Positions 12,594 to 13,285 of a stretch of DNA of 13,285 bases are shown piece by piece (within the stretch, counting starts at the first letter, position 1; every line of letters starts with the position of its first letter). This DNA is from Gallionella sp. UBA4737 (GTDB lineage Bacteria > Pseudomonadota > Gammaproteobacteria > Burkholderiales > Gallionellaceae), in contig DHIV01000116.1 in NCBI GenBank assembly GCA_002403995.1, positions 15,775 to 29,059 on the forward strand, given 5' to 3'. Made by a program: the position numbers and the translations under genes. The notes below the pieces were generated by a model. That model saw only the letters and a list, made by a program, of their open reading frames with translations, was not told the origin of the DNA and searched no databases.

Positions 12594-13285
12594 ATGTGTA
12601 TGACATGCGGATGCGGGAAGGGCCAGACACTCATTGGTGGCCATGCGCCCGCAAGACAGCGCAAACCCGGCGAGGTTATGCGCTATCGTGCGCGTGAAGA
12701 GGGTGCGGCACATGTACATGCGCACGACCGCACGCATGGCAACTCACCTGCTCGCGACACTATGGATTTTGGCGCGGGGCCGGCAGGCGCGCATGTGCCC
12801 GGCATGACTCAGTCACGCATGGTCAAGATCGAGCGCGACATACTCGCGAAGAACAACGATTATGCCGGGCAGAACCGCCGCTACTTTTCCGCGCACGGAA
12901 TCTTCGCGCTCAATCTGGTTTCCAGCCCCGGCTCCGGAAAAACCACATTGCTGGTGAAAACCATCGCAGCGCTGAACGGCGCACTGACGCTCGCGGTCAT
13001 CGAGGGCGACCAGCAGACCGACAACGATGCCGCACGCATCCGCGCCGCCGGCGCGCCAGCACTGCAGATCAACACCGGCAAGGGCTGTCATCTGGATGCG
13101 CACATGGTCGGGCAGGCGATGCAGCGGCTGGGACTGAAAGAGGACAGTCTGCTGCTGATCGAGAATGTCGGCAACCTGGTTTGTCCCGCGGGTTTCGATC
13201 TGGGTGAGGCGCACAAGGTGGTGATCTTTTCGGTGACCGAGGGCGAGGACAAGCCGCTCAAATATCCCGACATGTTCCGCGCCGC
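12594..13285 (+). CDS. hypB: Nickel-inserting GTPase HypB (partial, right edge)
   Basis: About 230 codons are visible; the 3' end lies beyond the window. HypB is a SIMIBI-class GTPase that uses GTP to drive nickel transfer from HypA to the hydrogenase. The N-terminus MCMTCGCG gives the high-affinity CxxCGC nickel site (Cys2, Cys5, Cys7). A short, moderately His-containing linker (HVHAHDRTHG, about 40-49) may bind extra nickel but is far less rich than the His-tracts of nickel-storing HypB forms. The GTPase core follows: the P-loop SPGSGKTT (111-118), EGDQQTDNDAARI, NTGKGCHLDAHMV with metal ligands Cys165 and His166, ENVGNLVCPAGFD and the SVTEGEDKPLKYP motif. All key residues seen are intact. 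Confidence 0.96.
   Translation, partial: MCMTCGCGKGQTLIGGHAPARQRKPGEVMRYRAREEGAAHVHAHDRTHGNSPARDTMDFGAGPAGAHVPGMTQSRMVKIERDILAKNNDYAGQNRRYFSAHGIFALNLVSSPGSGKTTLLVKTIAALNGALTLAVIEGDQQTDNDAARIRAAGAPALQINTGKGCHLDAHMVGQAMQRLGLKEDSLLLIENVGNLVCPAGFDLGEAHKVVIFSVTEGEDKPLKYPDMFRA

Overview
The window looks like a chromosomal segment from a betaproteobacterium, perhaps of the Nitrosomonadales/Gallionellaceae type. This rests on the hom-thrC arrangement, a full-length NiFe-hydrogenase maturation (hyp) gene set, moderately GC-rich coding sequence, and gaps between genes that are packed with palindromic repeats. The lineage is inferred; no rRNA gene is present to test it.

Layout. (1) Bases 1-2143 are an amino-acid biosynthesis block: the 3' end of homoserine dehydrogenase (hom), a small cupin gene 1 nt after it, a paired-hairpin repeat, and threonine synthase (thrC). 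(2) Bases 2147-3004 hold a REP-associated tyrosine transposase (RAYT) gene. On each side is a REP-pair module, and the two modules contain 83-nt sequences that form an almost perfect inverted repeat. (3) Bases 3009-3914 encode an AEC-family permease whose start codon directly follows the last REP. (4) Bases 4117-5058 encode an AT-rich, probably acquired HNH-nuclease-like protein with a C-terminal SEC-C zinc motif. (5) Bases 5156-8624 are hypF and hypE, separated by a palindromic repeat. (6) Bases 8696-11377 hold two minus-strand genes for polytopic membrane proteins: a GT87-like mannosyltransferase and an unassigned GT-C-like protein. (7) Bases about 11581-11869 hold a minus-strand relic in which the beginning of a HlyD-type adaptor is joined to what reads as the tail of an ABC-2 permease, i.e. 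the scar of a deleted efflux operon. (8) From base 12084 to the right edge are hypA and the start of hypB, separated by another inverted repeat.

How the genes work together. HypF and HypE make the cyanide ligands of the NiFe active site from carbamoyl phosphate. HypA and HypB deliver nickel. HypC and HypD, which assemble the Fe(CN)2CO unit, are not in the window and may lie past the right edge. The hyp genes are therefore split into hypFE and hypAB by about 3.5 kb of minus-strand membrane-protein genes and the efflux relic. Hom and ThrC act in the aspartate-to-threonine pathway.

The most noteworthy features are the RAYT unit, with its 83-nt inverted arms and a start codon inside a REP hairpin loop, and the HNH/SEC-C protein of unknown role.
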